This document shows positions 18,642 to 27,650 of a DNA stretch of 64,000 nt, piece by piece. Both the position numbers and the translations under genes were made by a program. Every line of letters starts with the position of its first letter. Within the stretch, counting starts at the first letter, position 1. The notes beneath the pieces were generated by a model. That model was given only the letters and a program-made list of their open reading frames with translations, searched no databases and had not been told where the DNA came from. The stretch is from Epithemia pelagica (Eukaryota > Bacillariophyta > Bacillariophyceae > Surirellales > Surirellaceae): NCBI GenBank assembly GCA_946965045.2, contig OX337241.1:930001-994000 (forward strand). Reading direction: 5' to 3'.

Positions 18642-19704
18642 ATGACCGGGTCTGGCCGCAACACTTTGGGCGAGGGTGCCCTACTTTCGTGGGATTCAAA
18701 GTCAAAAGATGCCGAATTCCTTGACAAAATCGTGTCAGAAGGCTTGATTCTGGAGAGCGCCACACCCAAATCTGTGTGGTTGGAACACGCTGTTTTCCAA
18801 AAGTACAAATTGGAATCATTCAGGTCGGCTCTCAACAAAGCCAAAAGAAAATACCAAGTCCACTTGAAGGATCAACATGAGAGAGAGACTGGTCATGAGT
18901 TGTTGGGTCGTGGTGAGACGGCCCCATCTATGGATGGAAAGGTAAGGAACCCCAATGATGGAGATCTCAAACCAGCTCCTTCTTTGTTTGGGTCGTCCAA
19001 AGGACAAGGTAAGTGCCAGTGTACACTGTTTGTTTGATTGTTGAGTCACTGTCCTTACCTGTTGTGGTTTATTGTCTTTTATGACCAGGTGTTGCTGCCA
19101 AGGTCGCTCCTGAGTCTGTTGTCAGTGACGATGCTATGGTGAAGAAAAGGGCGGCAGGATCCATGCCATTACAGGAGACACTACAGGTACAACTACAACA
19201 AAAGAGGAAAAAGACAAATGAAGAAGACAGTGGTAATGACATGATGAGGAATTGGGAGCCTCCTCATGTCTTGACACAGTGGGTCGACGACAAGAAACAG
19301 CGTCATTTGGTGATTTTGGTGGTGTTGCCTACAGGTATTGCACATGAAGACACAACAAATTGCTTGATTGAAGTGGATCCGAGCCAGCTACAGGTACATG
19401 TGAAGGTAATTTGGCCTGACAACGCAACTCATATCCATTATCTAACCCAACAGAGTGGCATGTCGAGGAGAAAAACCTACGAATGAAACTTGCTTTGGAA
19501 GACGCCATGAATCAGATGCGAAAAAGAGAAACAGACTTTGTCAGGTCAAAGTTTTCTCTTTCTCTTCCTTTCATGGTCCAAAGCAGGTTCGACTACGAAT
19601 TTATGTACGACACAACAAACGGATTCAGAGCGTTGTTGATTTCCCTACATGAGCCGGACGCACAATTTGAAGGCGGCATGAAGCACAAGATGGTGCGTCT
19701 GTAA
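18642..19704 (+). CDS. Transposon accessory protein, three exons, function unknown
   Basis: Model 18642-19008, 19089-19405, 19456-19704, 310 aa. Intron 1 has a GTAAGT donor and CCAG acceptor. Intron 2 is 50 nt (GTAATT...AGAG) and joins VHVK to WHVEEKNLRMKLALED; without it the frame stops at 19486. The N-terminal part (SVWLEHAVFQKYKLESFRSALNKAKRKYQ cut here: SVWLEHAVFQKYKLESF) looks like a short helical DNA-binding region. The middle is Lys/Gln-rich, and the C-terminus has FDYEFMYDTTNGF. Transcribed divergently from the DDE transposase, the layout of Harbinger-like elements that need a second protein (there a Myb-like factor). Whether this one is Myb-like I cannot show. Confidence 0.55.
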
Positions 19705-20137
19705 ATAAATGTAGTATGATTTGGGGCGGTTGCAAAAACCGGGTGGTGGTGGGCCTAAATCTTTCTATTAGTTCTCTATTTGTCCATGTTCATAGTTTAT
19801 GCTATAGTACATCGATTAAGCGTTCTGGTCGTGTTCCGCTTTGTAGTCAGACTTTGCCTGGAATGACAGCGAGCTGCTCAGGATTACCCCAGCTCCCAGT
19901 ATGAGGTCTTGATCCCGTTGAAGCGCCGACCGACCGCTATTCTTGGGAGAGAACGCCCAGCTGCCCCATTTTCAAAAACTAGAAGAATCATGCTCCTCTT
20001 TCTCCGAGAAGTACCACATGACTAATGACTATGGTTAAGCCAAAGTCTGCACCTGTATGTTCTGAACATGAGGAAATAACTAAGCACGTATTAGAAGTAG
20101 CATATTTGGTGCGGCGAATCCACAATAACGCGGTGGA

Positions 20138-20420
20138 GTCCTTCGCTGTTGGCATCTTGTCATTTCAGCTCTACAGTTGGCTCGGTCAGATTGCTCCGAA
20201 GGTTACACTGTATTTGTACCTACCAACACGACGTTGAACAGATTGGGTGCAGCAACCTTCTCAAAGCTAACCAGCGCTCCCTACAAGTCACATCTCAATG
20301 CTATTCTTTCATACCATGTCCTGGCATAACAGTTGAGGCTGGTGCCATTCTGGAGGCTGGCAGACTCCGCGCGAAAACTCTCCAGGGTGAGGGCAGGTTT
20401 GAATCATCGAAAGCTCCAGA
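20138..20420 (+). pseudogene. Decayed fasciclin (FAS1) fragment in module copy 2
   Basis: The frame reads HLVISALQLARSDCSEG into YTVFVPTNTTLNRLGAATF and LNAILSYHVLA, then TAA at 20327. PGITVEAGAILEAGRL follows in a different frame. A TAA at 20126 also precedes the block. It is the same broken captured fragment as in copy 1. Confidence 0.6.
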
Positions 20421-20663
20421 GTCGCGGACGTTCGGGCATCTAATGAAATCGTCCAGGTTGCTAATAATGTTCTTTTACCAGACTTCGTATTTAAGTAAAG
20501 CCGCATGTTGATATTGGAAAGGAATCTGGACTTAATTCATTGCTGAGTCCCCTGCCCGAAATTGAAAGCTTGAATGAAAGTTTCCTTGTAGCTGCGGTTG
20601 TGCTGCATCGGTTGCTCTTGATAAATGACCCTCCTATAGCGGGGGACCCTTATTGTATGTTTA

Positions 20664-21548
20664 TCAATTCGTTTTCTCGACCCGCCGACGTTTCGGCGAG
20701 TTCTCGGGGAAAAATTCACTGTACACCACCGATATTTCACGATCATCACTCAGTTGATTCCAATGTATGTCAAATGCTTCATGTTCGCCATCTTCAACAG
20801 GCGAAATTCGAATAGATTCCCAGTTCTTGCAGCGTGCATAGCCGGTGAGGTTGTAACTTCCATAAACAGAGTGTTGTGTGGTAACAAGCGTTTTTTCATG
20901 CATGGAGGACAAGCCGTGTGGACAACACCTGCCCCCAGAAGTGTCCATTGTATCCGCTACTCTTATTTCAATTGCATTGAACAACTGATAACTCTGATAC
21001 CGTTTGTTGTGTTCGAGAAATTTCGAAATAGCTCGGACGGAATTCTTAGTTTCATGAAGAGTCTTCGGGTCCTTGCTGACGTAGTCGATGATGATGCGTA
21101 TTTGATGGCTGGTGGCGTAATGAAATATCAGATCAAATGCAAAGAAATCTGTGATACGGTATCCCTTCATTCGAATCACCGACATTGGGGGCGCTTGATC
21201 AAACACAGCAGCAATCGCCCGTAAAGGGTGATGTTCTGGTACGTCGCTAACACTCTTGTCGAATGGACGGGGCACTGTTCGGTAGAAGGTTTTTGTCTTG
21301 AGATCAATTCCGTTCTTTAGCGTCGCCATGCGCTGATCAAACCACCCATAGCCTTGGTATTCCTCCGGTACCATTACATTGTTGTCCCAGTCTACATCCA
21401 CTTCCGCGGCGGATGACTCACTGGACCGATTCGGGGAGTACTTATGGGATATCCCTTCGGCATCCAAGCCATCCTCTTGGTCGATTGCACTGTAGTCGAT
21501 TTCTTCCACTTCTTCTCCCATGGTGCCATCGCAAACATTCGTCGCCAT
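20664..21548 (-). CDS. PLD-superfamily (single HKD) protein of module copy 2
   Basis: 294 aa from the ATG at 21548, identical to the copy-1 protein except for a very few residues (HKYSPN for HKYTPN; FLEHNKR for FLEYNKR). It has the same HEK...GSYNLT motif. Here there is no chaperonin sequence upstream: the open frame continues to 21662 into unrelated DNA without an ATG, which supports MATNV as the module's own start. Confidence 0.65.
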   Translation of the reverse strand: MATNVCDGTMGEEVEEIDYSAIDQEDGLDAEGISHKYSPNRSSESSAAEVDVDWDNNVMVPEEYQGYGWFDQRMATLKNGIDLKTKTFYRTVPRPFDKSVSDVPEHHPLRAIAAVFDQAPPMSVIRMKGYRITDFFAFDLIFHYATSHQIRIIIDYVSKDPKTLHETKNSVRAISKFLEHNKRYQSYQLFNAIEIRVADTMDTSGGRCCPHGLSSMHEKTLVTTQHSVYGSYNLTGYARCKNWESIRISPVEDGEHEAFDIHWNQLSDDREISVVYSEFFPENSPKRRRVEKTN

Positions 21549-21756
21549 TAGGCAGAGTCCACCCGTTATGGGAAGGGAGCACTCCAGACTCTCGAGAGTT
21601 CGAAAGCCAATTCTAACGTCGGTGCTCCCTGTCAACAAAAGAGTGTGTTGCTGACGGTTCAACTGTTCCTCCTATACACATACATCCTAGCAACACTTTC
21701 CATGATTGCCATACGGTATACTCCTACTCCTAGGAGTAGCTAGGTAGTACTCCTAG

Positions 21757-21774
21757 TAACACCAATGGAGGAGT
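21757..21774. repeat. Left target-site duplication of the LINE
   Basis: TAACACCAATGGAGGAGT, identical to 39417-39434, immediately before the LINE 5' UTR. Confidence 0.9.
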
Positions 21775-21871
21775 ACTTTTTCGACGTCGATCTTTTTTTT
21801 ACGCCTACTCTTTAGCCCTATAGTCTTTTCCTACTGCTTTCTACGTGAGATCCTACGGTGTCGCTCTTACG

Positions 21872-21910
21872 ATGACCAACCGCCGTTCTCCTTCCAGCTC
21901 TGGAGGCCGA
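21872..21910 (+). pseudogene. First 13 codons of LINE ORF1, cut off by the DIRS insertion
   Basis: The ATG at 21872 opens MTNRRSPSSSGG. The 13th codon (CGA) spans the DIRS junction. The frame resumes exactly at 30651 on the far side, in register with the remainder of ORF1. Confidence 0.75.
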
Positions 21911-22047
21911 GGGGATGACCCAGCGACCACATCCTCAGCTATCGTGGCGCTCTGTCGCCGTGCAGGTCTCACTCATTGTAGTTCTGGTCACGCTAAGGGA
22001 GTAGACGCGTGTGCCGTAAAGGCCCCGGAACCAAAGATGGCTCCCAA
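21909..22047 (-). repeat. DIRS repeat B2 (terminal)
   Basis: Runs from GAGGGGATGACCCAGCG to GATGGCTCCCAA. Matches B1 with one 1-bp indel and isolated differences. Confidence 0.85.
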
Positions 22048-22063
22048 GGGCGGGTATGGGGCT

Positions 22064-22300
22064 AGTTTTGAAAAAAGTCTTAGGAACTATCTAGTCTGAT
22101 GACCTCCACTTGAGTAGGCAGTGTTCTCGTGTCGCTGCTCACTATCTCAAGATTGTGAGCTCGACTCTGATGCAGACTACTTCCATCCAGCGTTGTGCGC
22201 GCCGTCGCGCCCTGCGCGCGTGTAGCGCGTGCTCGACTAATGTCTGAACATCTGCTCCCGAACTCCTGCCGCGTCACGACGTACGCACGACAGACAACGA
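22064..22300 (-). repeat. DIRS repeat A2 (internal)
   Basis: Matches 30406-30650 except for a 10-bp deletion near 22193 and a 2-bp difference in an A-run. The end CAGACAACGA is identical in both. Confidence 0.85.
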
Positions 22301-23190
22301 GGGGATGACCCAGCGACCACATCCTGCAGCTATCGTGGCGCTCTGTCGCCGTGCAGGTCTCACTCATTGAAGTTCTGGTCACGCTAAGGGAGTAGACGCG
22401 TGTGCCGTAAAGGCCCCGTACCCCCCAGCGGGGGCGTTTTTGAGGGAGTAATTTCGTTGAAACACCCCCTTCTCTGTTCGCTGGATCTTGACGGTAGGCA
22501 TATCTCATTTCCTCCACCACGATAACAACACGACAATCAAACTTTGTTGTTGCTGGTGACCTCCAATGGCCACCCCATCATGATCTGACCATCATATGCT
22601 TCATCTGGGTACCATGGCAGTGCATTGTGAGGGACACAGTGGATTCGGGCCACTCTAGGAAATGACCAATACAGTGACGCGTAATACAGGAACAATAGGA
22701 GACCATGATGGCATGAAAATACATGAGAGTTGATGTTTTTCTATCAATGCAGCGCGTAACTACTACTGTTATGTGTATTGTAGATCAATAGGTGTTCAAA
22801 CAATGCAAGATAAGAGCCATATTGTCCCTTTGAGTTGCTTCGTTCGAAATTGTGAGACGTCGCGTCCGTGCCTGTGCCACGAGGCATGGCGCCTATGAGT
22901 CTGATGCATAACAGCCTTAACCTTTAAACTTTGGTGATGCAGATGCATTCTACACTATTGGTTTGAGGTCTATGACTGGGAAGACAGGTTTCAAGAGTCC
23001 AAATAGGTGCACAACAACCTGTGCAACACCATGGCCCGAGTTGTTATCGTGGTGGAGGAAATGAGATATGCCTACCGTCAAGAAATAGGTTATTATTTGC
23101 TCTTAGGGAAGGGGGTGGCTACACGAAATTACACCCTCAAAGCCACCCCCGCTGGGGGTAAAAGGCCCCGGAACCAAAGATGGCTCCCAA
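22299..23190 (-). repeat. DIRS repeat B1, split by a DNA transposon
   Basis: B1 is 22299-22418 plus 23171-23190. Between them lie a 742-bp inserted element and the duplicated target (23161-23170). Confidence 0.8.
22419..23160. mobile_element. Non-autonomous Mutator-like element (long TIRs, 10-bp TSD)
   Basis: Ends are long inverted repeats, left 22419-22532 and right 23037-23160. Both start TACCCCC(C)AGCGGGGG and share TTGACGGTAGGCATATCTCA and TTTCCTCCACCACGATAACA. A perfect 10-bp duplication AAAGGCCCCG flanks it (22409-22418, 23161-23170). Long TIRs with a 9-11 bp duplication are the signature of MULEs. The ~500-bp interior codes for nothing evident, so it would depend on a transposase elsewhere. 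Confidence 0.85.
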
Positions 23191-23247
23191 CACCAATGAA
23201 CACGAAGTTGACACAAAGGATCCATCACAGTCGCTAATTCGATGACT

Positions 23248-24669
23248 TCAGAATTCGAGATTGAGTTGCGATGTAAATGTGGCAAATTCAACGGAGCCAT
23301 TGAATGTGATTTCTTCTGGAGACTCGATTGCGGCTTCCAGATTGTTTTGGATGGCGTCGATGTCTCCCTTAGTGATTGATGTGTTCGACGATGGGTCGAC
23401 GTGTCGAAAATCCTGATTCCGAATCATGTTCGCGGACATTCCGGCAGTCCATTCCATTACCTGCGGCCTTATATAGCGGAGGAGGGCCGCCGATGACCAT
23501 CGACCAAGAATCATTATTTTGAGGACGGATGTCCCAGCCAAGAACAGTGCCATCGCCGCTCCCGAACGCAGTGAGTGCGTCCCGATGTCCAAGGGTCGAT
23601 AGCCGAATCGATTTATGCCGCCACCACTTGCGCAAGATTCCCGCAGTATTTTGATGGTGTCTTCGGCGCGAAAGAATCTCGGAGTTGGTTGTTTGCCGGC
23701 CGCCGCCACCTGGGGGTCAAACCAACAATTCACCGGTGTGTCGGGGCTCGCGTCAGGTCGATAATGCAAAATCCGTCGAATTATTCGACCCCAGAGACAA
23801 ACTGGGCAAAGTATGTTGTCGTTGGTTTTGCTTTGCGTCCTGGTCTGAAACTTCTCGCCATTCTTCTGTGCGATGAAGGTCACCGAAACGAAATGGGCTC
23901 GTGACTAGAACTCGGGGTGGGTCGGGTCGATTGGGGTCCGCAATTCGTCGTTACACCGGAATGTTATGTTGCCGATTGTGAGTAATCGGGTCTTCCCTCG
24001 TTGCTTGACGGTGGAGTATTCACAGCTCCTACACGCGGTGAAGTACGCCGCGAGTGCCAAGTCCGCGTTGCATGCCTTAAACGAAGAGAGGTCTTTCGGA
24101 TTTCGGCCGTCAGCGTCGCTCCTCGTCAATTCAATCCACATGTGGCGCAAGTGTTTTGGTGTCGCCGCCTTCTGCCGCTTCTCTTCTGGATCGAGGTGTT
24201 TCCATGCTCGTTTCAGTTGTTCGACGAGGGGGTGGAGCCTGTTGCAGCCCGTGATGTGGCAGGGGCTCTGCCTGTCGTGATACCTGAACTTCTGTGCCAG
24301 GTTGCCAAGGGCTTTCTCAATAGTGCTCGCTTGTAGATCGTCCTTAGCCCCACGGCTGAAAGCACCGTCACGGAGTCGCTGCAAGAACGTGCAGACAATC
24401 TGTGATCGGTGCCGAATGGACGGGATGCCGTCCAAAAAGGGGTCGCTTGTGAGTCCGAAGAGTTCGAGATGGATGATCCATCTTCGCCAGACTCTGTCTT
24501 GGTCCTCGTGGGAGGATTCGACTCTCCCGAAGAAGATCCTTGCCGCACTGGTGCGACCAAGGAGAGCCACGATTTTATCTCTGTTGGTAATTGATATATC
24601 TGAAAATTGCTTGGAACCTGTGAGGGGTACAAAGAGCGGATTTTTGCAGTTAGAACTGAGTCGCAACAA
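23248..24669 (-). pseudogene. DIRS tyrosine recombinase with one in-frame stop
   Basis: Frame of about 474 codons overlapping the end of the RT frame in another register. The N-terminal half (core-binding like: RVWRRWIIHLELFGLT, then HPLVEQLKRAWKH and CEYSTV) ends at a TAG at 23905-23907. The same frame continues into the catalytic half, with PLDIGTHSLRSGAAMALFLAG (the HxLR box shortened here: HSLRSGAAM) and GRWSSAALLRYIRPQV (second R/W box and catalytic Tyr). So all catalytic residues remain but one stop separates the halves. It would integrate a circular or linear DNA copy. Start is uncertain because no ATG opens it; frameshifting from the RT frame is likely. Confidence 0.75.
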
Positions 24670-27650
24670 TCAAACGTCCGGGACAGCATGTCTGTCACGT
24701 GATTGATCCGACCAGGGATATGTTCCGGATGGAGCATGAAGTTGTGATCCAGTGCCAGGTACGTGATTTTCTCCGACACGCGTTGGTGGTTCGTCTTTTG
24801 GACACCGAATGATGATCGGTGCAGCCACCCCGTTGCGGAACTGCTGTCCGACAGGCTGAGGACGCATGCCTTGTCTTCCATGGAACCGTCAAGGCATGCG
24901 ATCCAGACCGTCACAACTTGGCATATAAATTCGTACAAGTTGTTCGACAGTTGGTGGTCGGGTGGGCCAAAGATTTCGTCGCTGAGAGTATCTTGTCTTG
25001 TCCCTGCCAGAGCGTAGATATCTGGGTCCAATTCACAGTGCCACGCTTTCCCTGTCCGAACGGAGAAACCTCCCATGCCAAAGGGGCATGAGTCCGCGAT
25101 GAACACTTGGGTTGGTCGGCGGCATGTGAGTAAATTGAAGCTCACTCCATCATGTGCTTTCTTCAACAGACGCTTCCATATTACCAGGTCTGGACGGCAC
25201 GCGTCGGGAAACTTATAGCGGAACCATGGCTTGGGTCGGTTGCCGCCTCTCCTTGCTCCTGTTATTTTGGGGCCTCCCTCTGGAGGTTTGTCGATCTGGG
25301 TCAGTTGCTTCTCCCTGTGTTTCTGGAGTATGCGGTTGAGGAATTGGCGGAGGCGCTTTGTGAAGTATCGCGACAGGGGGATACCCTTCGTCGCGTGAAC
25401 TAGCTTCCCAACCAGCGAGTCGATTGCTTGGAAGGTACAAGTTTTCGCATTCATCATACTATCAACGCATTTGGACCAGTTGAGAAATTTGTCTGTTGGG
25501 AGTCGAATCAACAAACGCCTTGAATCCAACAACCAACCGAGCACTCGCATTTCTTCGGAAGGTGAGCCTTCCGCGAGCATTTTGTCTTCGCCGAGTATGT
25601 CGTTCCTTGGTATCGGCTCGTCGTCACTTTTGGGGCGCACCATTGTATGAAGAACAAAGGGGACGATACCGCTGGCTCTGTCGACAGTTTCGGGTCGGTC
25701 CAGGAACAGTTGGACCATGTCATCCAGATAGACATCGTGGAAGCCATCAGGTCGCGGCTCTACGTCCACTGCTAACTCTTTTCCGCTGGCCAATGGGATG
25801 TTGTCCTCCAATCTGCGTATCGGTCCCATAAGTTCTTGCAGGGGAGACTTCAATTTGTCTGGGTGCCATTCTTGGACGTCCACCAAGTCGTTGCACAAGT
25901 CACATGCCGCCTCAGAGATTGTGCTGAAAAGAGCAGGATGTGGTTTGCCTCCAAACGACAGGCGCAAGAGAATATTGGCAAATTCGCCATCCGCGTCCGT
26001 GGTAATCGAACTGGCCACCAAAGTTCCGTCTCCATTAATCCTGCGATAAGCAGAACCCCAATCAAACTTGCAGATCAAAATCCTTTCGTTCGGGTGGGCA
26101 CGACGCAGTACTACCATCTGATGAATCAGCCGATCCAGGCACCAACCGTAAACCAGGTCTATCAGGACTGATTCGTCGATTGACAGATTCAACGAAGGGG
26201 CGAAGCCAAAAGAGAATGTCTGGTTGTGTGCCAGGCGATCTTTTGTAATGATCTCGCCTTTCTCGTCGATCCCATTATGCTGTGCTACACCCAGCGGGCC
26301 CGCTCGACCGTTCTTCAGTTTTCTTGCGCAGTCGAAAGTGATTGGACAAGCATACCCGTATTTTGAATCTTTCGCCATAACTTTCTGCAACGCTTCGGGT
26401 TTCTTTCTAGCAGAAGAATGATTCCCATATTCGAGAATGGCGTCATTTTCCTTCATTCGATCCTCCTCGGAAGGGGTTGTCTTGAAGGTGTAACGCGCCC
26501 CTTTGGTCAAAATCTCGTCGATTTTATCCCAAAAGGGGTGCTCTCCCAGTAACTTCTTAATGTCTTCGACTGCCCTAAACTCTGATCCAGGACTTATAGT
26601 CGACTTTGGGTATGCATCGAAAAGAACTTGTAGGTCGTACTGGAATTTTGCAATGAGTTCGGAATTAGCTGTAGCTGATTCCAGTGAAGTTGAATGGATA
26701 AATGGTGATGGTTTCGGCGTCGGTACAATGCGACTGCATATCGAGGCCATTGTGTCCACACTATGGACAACCTTCGGTGGAAGGAGAGTAGGTCTCGAAA
26801 TTTTTCTCGTGAAAATATGCGAAGGGTCGTTTGGAAGGAATTCCTGTCGTTCGACAGGCAATCCCCGGTCTGGATCATTGGTACTAGAGGAACGGGCATT
26901 ATCATTGTCCGACTCACCTAACATTTCTTCAGCGGACCGTATCTCCGACTGTAACCGAGCAAGATTTCGGTTAAGGGCGCGGCCAGATTGATCTGAAGCA
27001 ATGTTAGGAGCTGGAGCGCCCAGAGCCCTTGAGTTACCAATTTGAATTTGAGATGCCGGCGAGGGATCATTGAGGATCGCCGGGCGATCTTCTGCGACTG
27101 ATGCACGCGCGACTGCGCTAATCAGTTTTTGATTGGTCCGACTGATCGAATCTTCTGAAGGAAGATCCGGTAATTCGGTGTCACTATCTTCCGAGTCTAA
27201 ATCCGCGACTGCAGATCGTTTCAACACCGATCGAACCGAAGTTGGATCCATTCTCGACGGAGAGCGCAAAGGTTTCCGAGATGCCGCTCTCGTTGTCTGA
27301 AATCTTCGGCAAGCAACTGTTTCCAAAAATTGAACTGATTTCTTTGGTTTGGCTCTCGGGGGCGTCGACAGGCGAATGGGTGTCGGTGTTTCGCCAAGGG
27401 AGCGGACGTCATTCATCGAGACAGTACGTTCATCGGAAAACTCTTGTCCAAAAGGTGAACTGGAGACTATCGCTGGTATGGAAGACAAACACGGAGGGAC
27501 TGGTATTTCTCTGGTGCCAAGAAGATGCTTCAATTCAGGAACTGATTGGCTACCACCTACGACTGGAGGGTTGAAAGAAGATTGGGAGGAAGAACTTGGA
27601 ACACTGAAAGAGGAAGAACTACCTGAATCGACAATCAACCCAAGACCCCG
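24213..27650 (-). CDS. DIRS pol: reverse transcriptase and RNase H
   Basis: About 1,140 codons. The first ~300 residues are disordered (Ser/Pro-rich). The RT begins around LNLSIDESVLIDLVYGWC and contains ILICKFDWGSAYRRINGDG (catalytic Asp block), a RLSFGGKPHPALFSTI block and the YLDD active site in DGFHDVYLDDMVQLF. RNase H follows: VFIADSCPFGMGGFS, NLYEFICQVVTVW, SLSDSSSATGWL and HIPGRINHVTDMLSR. The frame has no ATG near its start and lies in the same frame as gag, separated by a single TGA, so it is probably made by readthrough. The last ~110 codons overlap the recombinase frame and are likely not conserved protein. Confidence 0.85.
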   Translation of the reverse strand, partial: RGLGLIVDSGSSSSFSVPSSSSQSSFNPPVVGGSQSVPELKHLLGTREIPVPPCLSSIPAIVSSSPFGQEFSDERTVSMNDVRSLGETPTPIRLSTPPRAKPKKSVQFLETVACRRFQTTRAASRKPLRSPSRMDPTSVRSVLKRSAVADLDSEDSDTELPDLPSEDSISRTNQKLISAVARASVAEDRPAILNDPSPASQIQIGNSRALGAPAPNIASDQSGRALNRNLARLQSEIRSAEEMLGESDNDNARSSSTNDPDRGLPVERQEFLPNDPSHIFTRKISRPTLLPPKVVHSVDTMASICSRIVPTPKPSPFIHSTSLESATANSELIAKFQYDLQVLFDAYPKSTISPGSEFRAVEDIKKLLGEHPFWDKIDEILTKGARYTFKTTPSEEDRMKENDAILEYGNHSSARKKPEALQKVMAKDSKYGYACPITFDCARKLKNGRAGPLGVAQHNGIDEKGEIITKDRLAHNQTFSFGFAPSLNLSIDESVLIDLVYGWCLDRLIHQMVVLRRAHPNERILICKFDWGSAYRRINGDGTLVASSITTDADGEFANILLRLSFGGKPHPALFSTISEAACDLCNDLVDVQEWHPDKLKSPLQELMGPIRRLEDNIPLASGKELAVDVEPRPDGFHDVYLDDMVQLFLDRPETVDRASGIVPFVLHTMVRPKSDDEPIPRNDILGEDKMLAEGSPSEEMRVLGWLLDSRRLLIRLPTDKFLNWSKCVDSMMNAKTCTFQAIDSLVGKLVHATKGIPLSRYFTKRLRQFLNRILQKHREKQLTQIDKPPEGGPKITGARRGGNRPKPWFRYKFPDACRPDLVIWKRLLKKAHDGVSFNLLTCRRPTQVFIADSCPFGMGGFSVRTGKAWHCELDPDIYALAGTRQDTLSDEIFGPPDHQLSNNLYEFICQVVTVWIACLDGSMEDKACVLSLSDSSSATGWLHRSSFGVQKTNHQRVSEKITYLALDHNFMLHPEHIPGRINHVTDMLSRTFDCCDSVLTAKIRSLYPSQVPSNFQIYQLPTEIKSWLSLVAPVRQGSSSGESNPPTRTKTESGEDGSSISNSSDSQATPFWTASRPFGTDHRLSARSCSDSVTVLSAVGLRTIYKRALLRKPLATWHRSSGITTGRAPATSRAATGSTPSSNN

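Larger units (their letters stand above)
16755..19704. mobile_element. Divergent DDE DNA transposon (coding span)
   Basis: Transposase (minus) and accessory protein (plus) are head to head around the fold-back. Outer ends are not fixed: the MITE-like TIR at 16055-16650 lies just left, and GGATTACCCCAGCTCC at 19881-19896, just before the PLD module, is a weak reverse match to it. The true TIRs remain undetermined. Confidence 0.55.
19897..21588. mobile_element. 1.7-kb PLD/FAS1 repeat module, copy 2 (1692 bp)
   Basis: Near-identical to 8849-10559 but lacking the 19-bp insertion. It sits directly after the DDE transposon region and 168 bp before the LINE target-site duplication. Flanks are unrelated to those of copy 1. 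The FAS1 reading frame in the first third is continuous over the place where copy 1 has the insertion, so this copy is closer to the ancestral state at that point. Confidence 0.85.

Noticed and set aside
22080-22520. 146-codon minus-strand frame over the B1/A2 repeats
   Set aside because: Lies across DIRS repeat boundaries and the TIR of an inserted element, so it cannot be a conserved gene.
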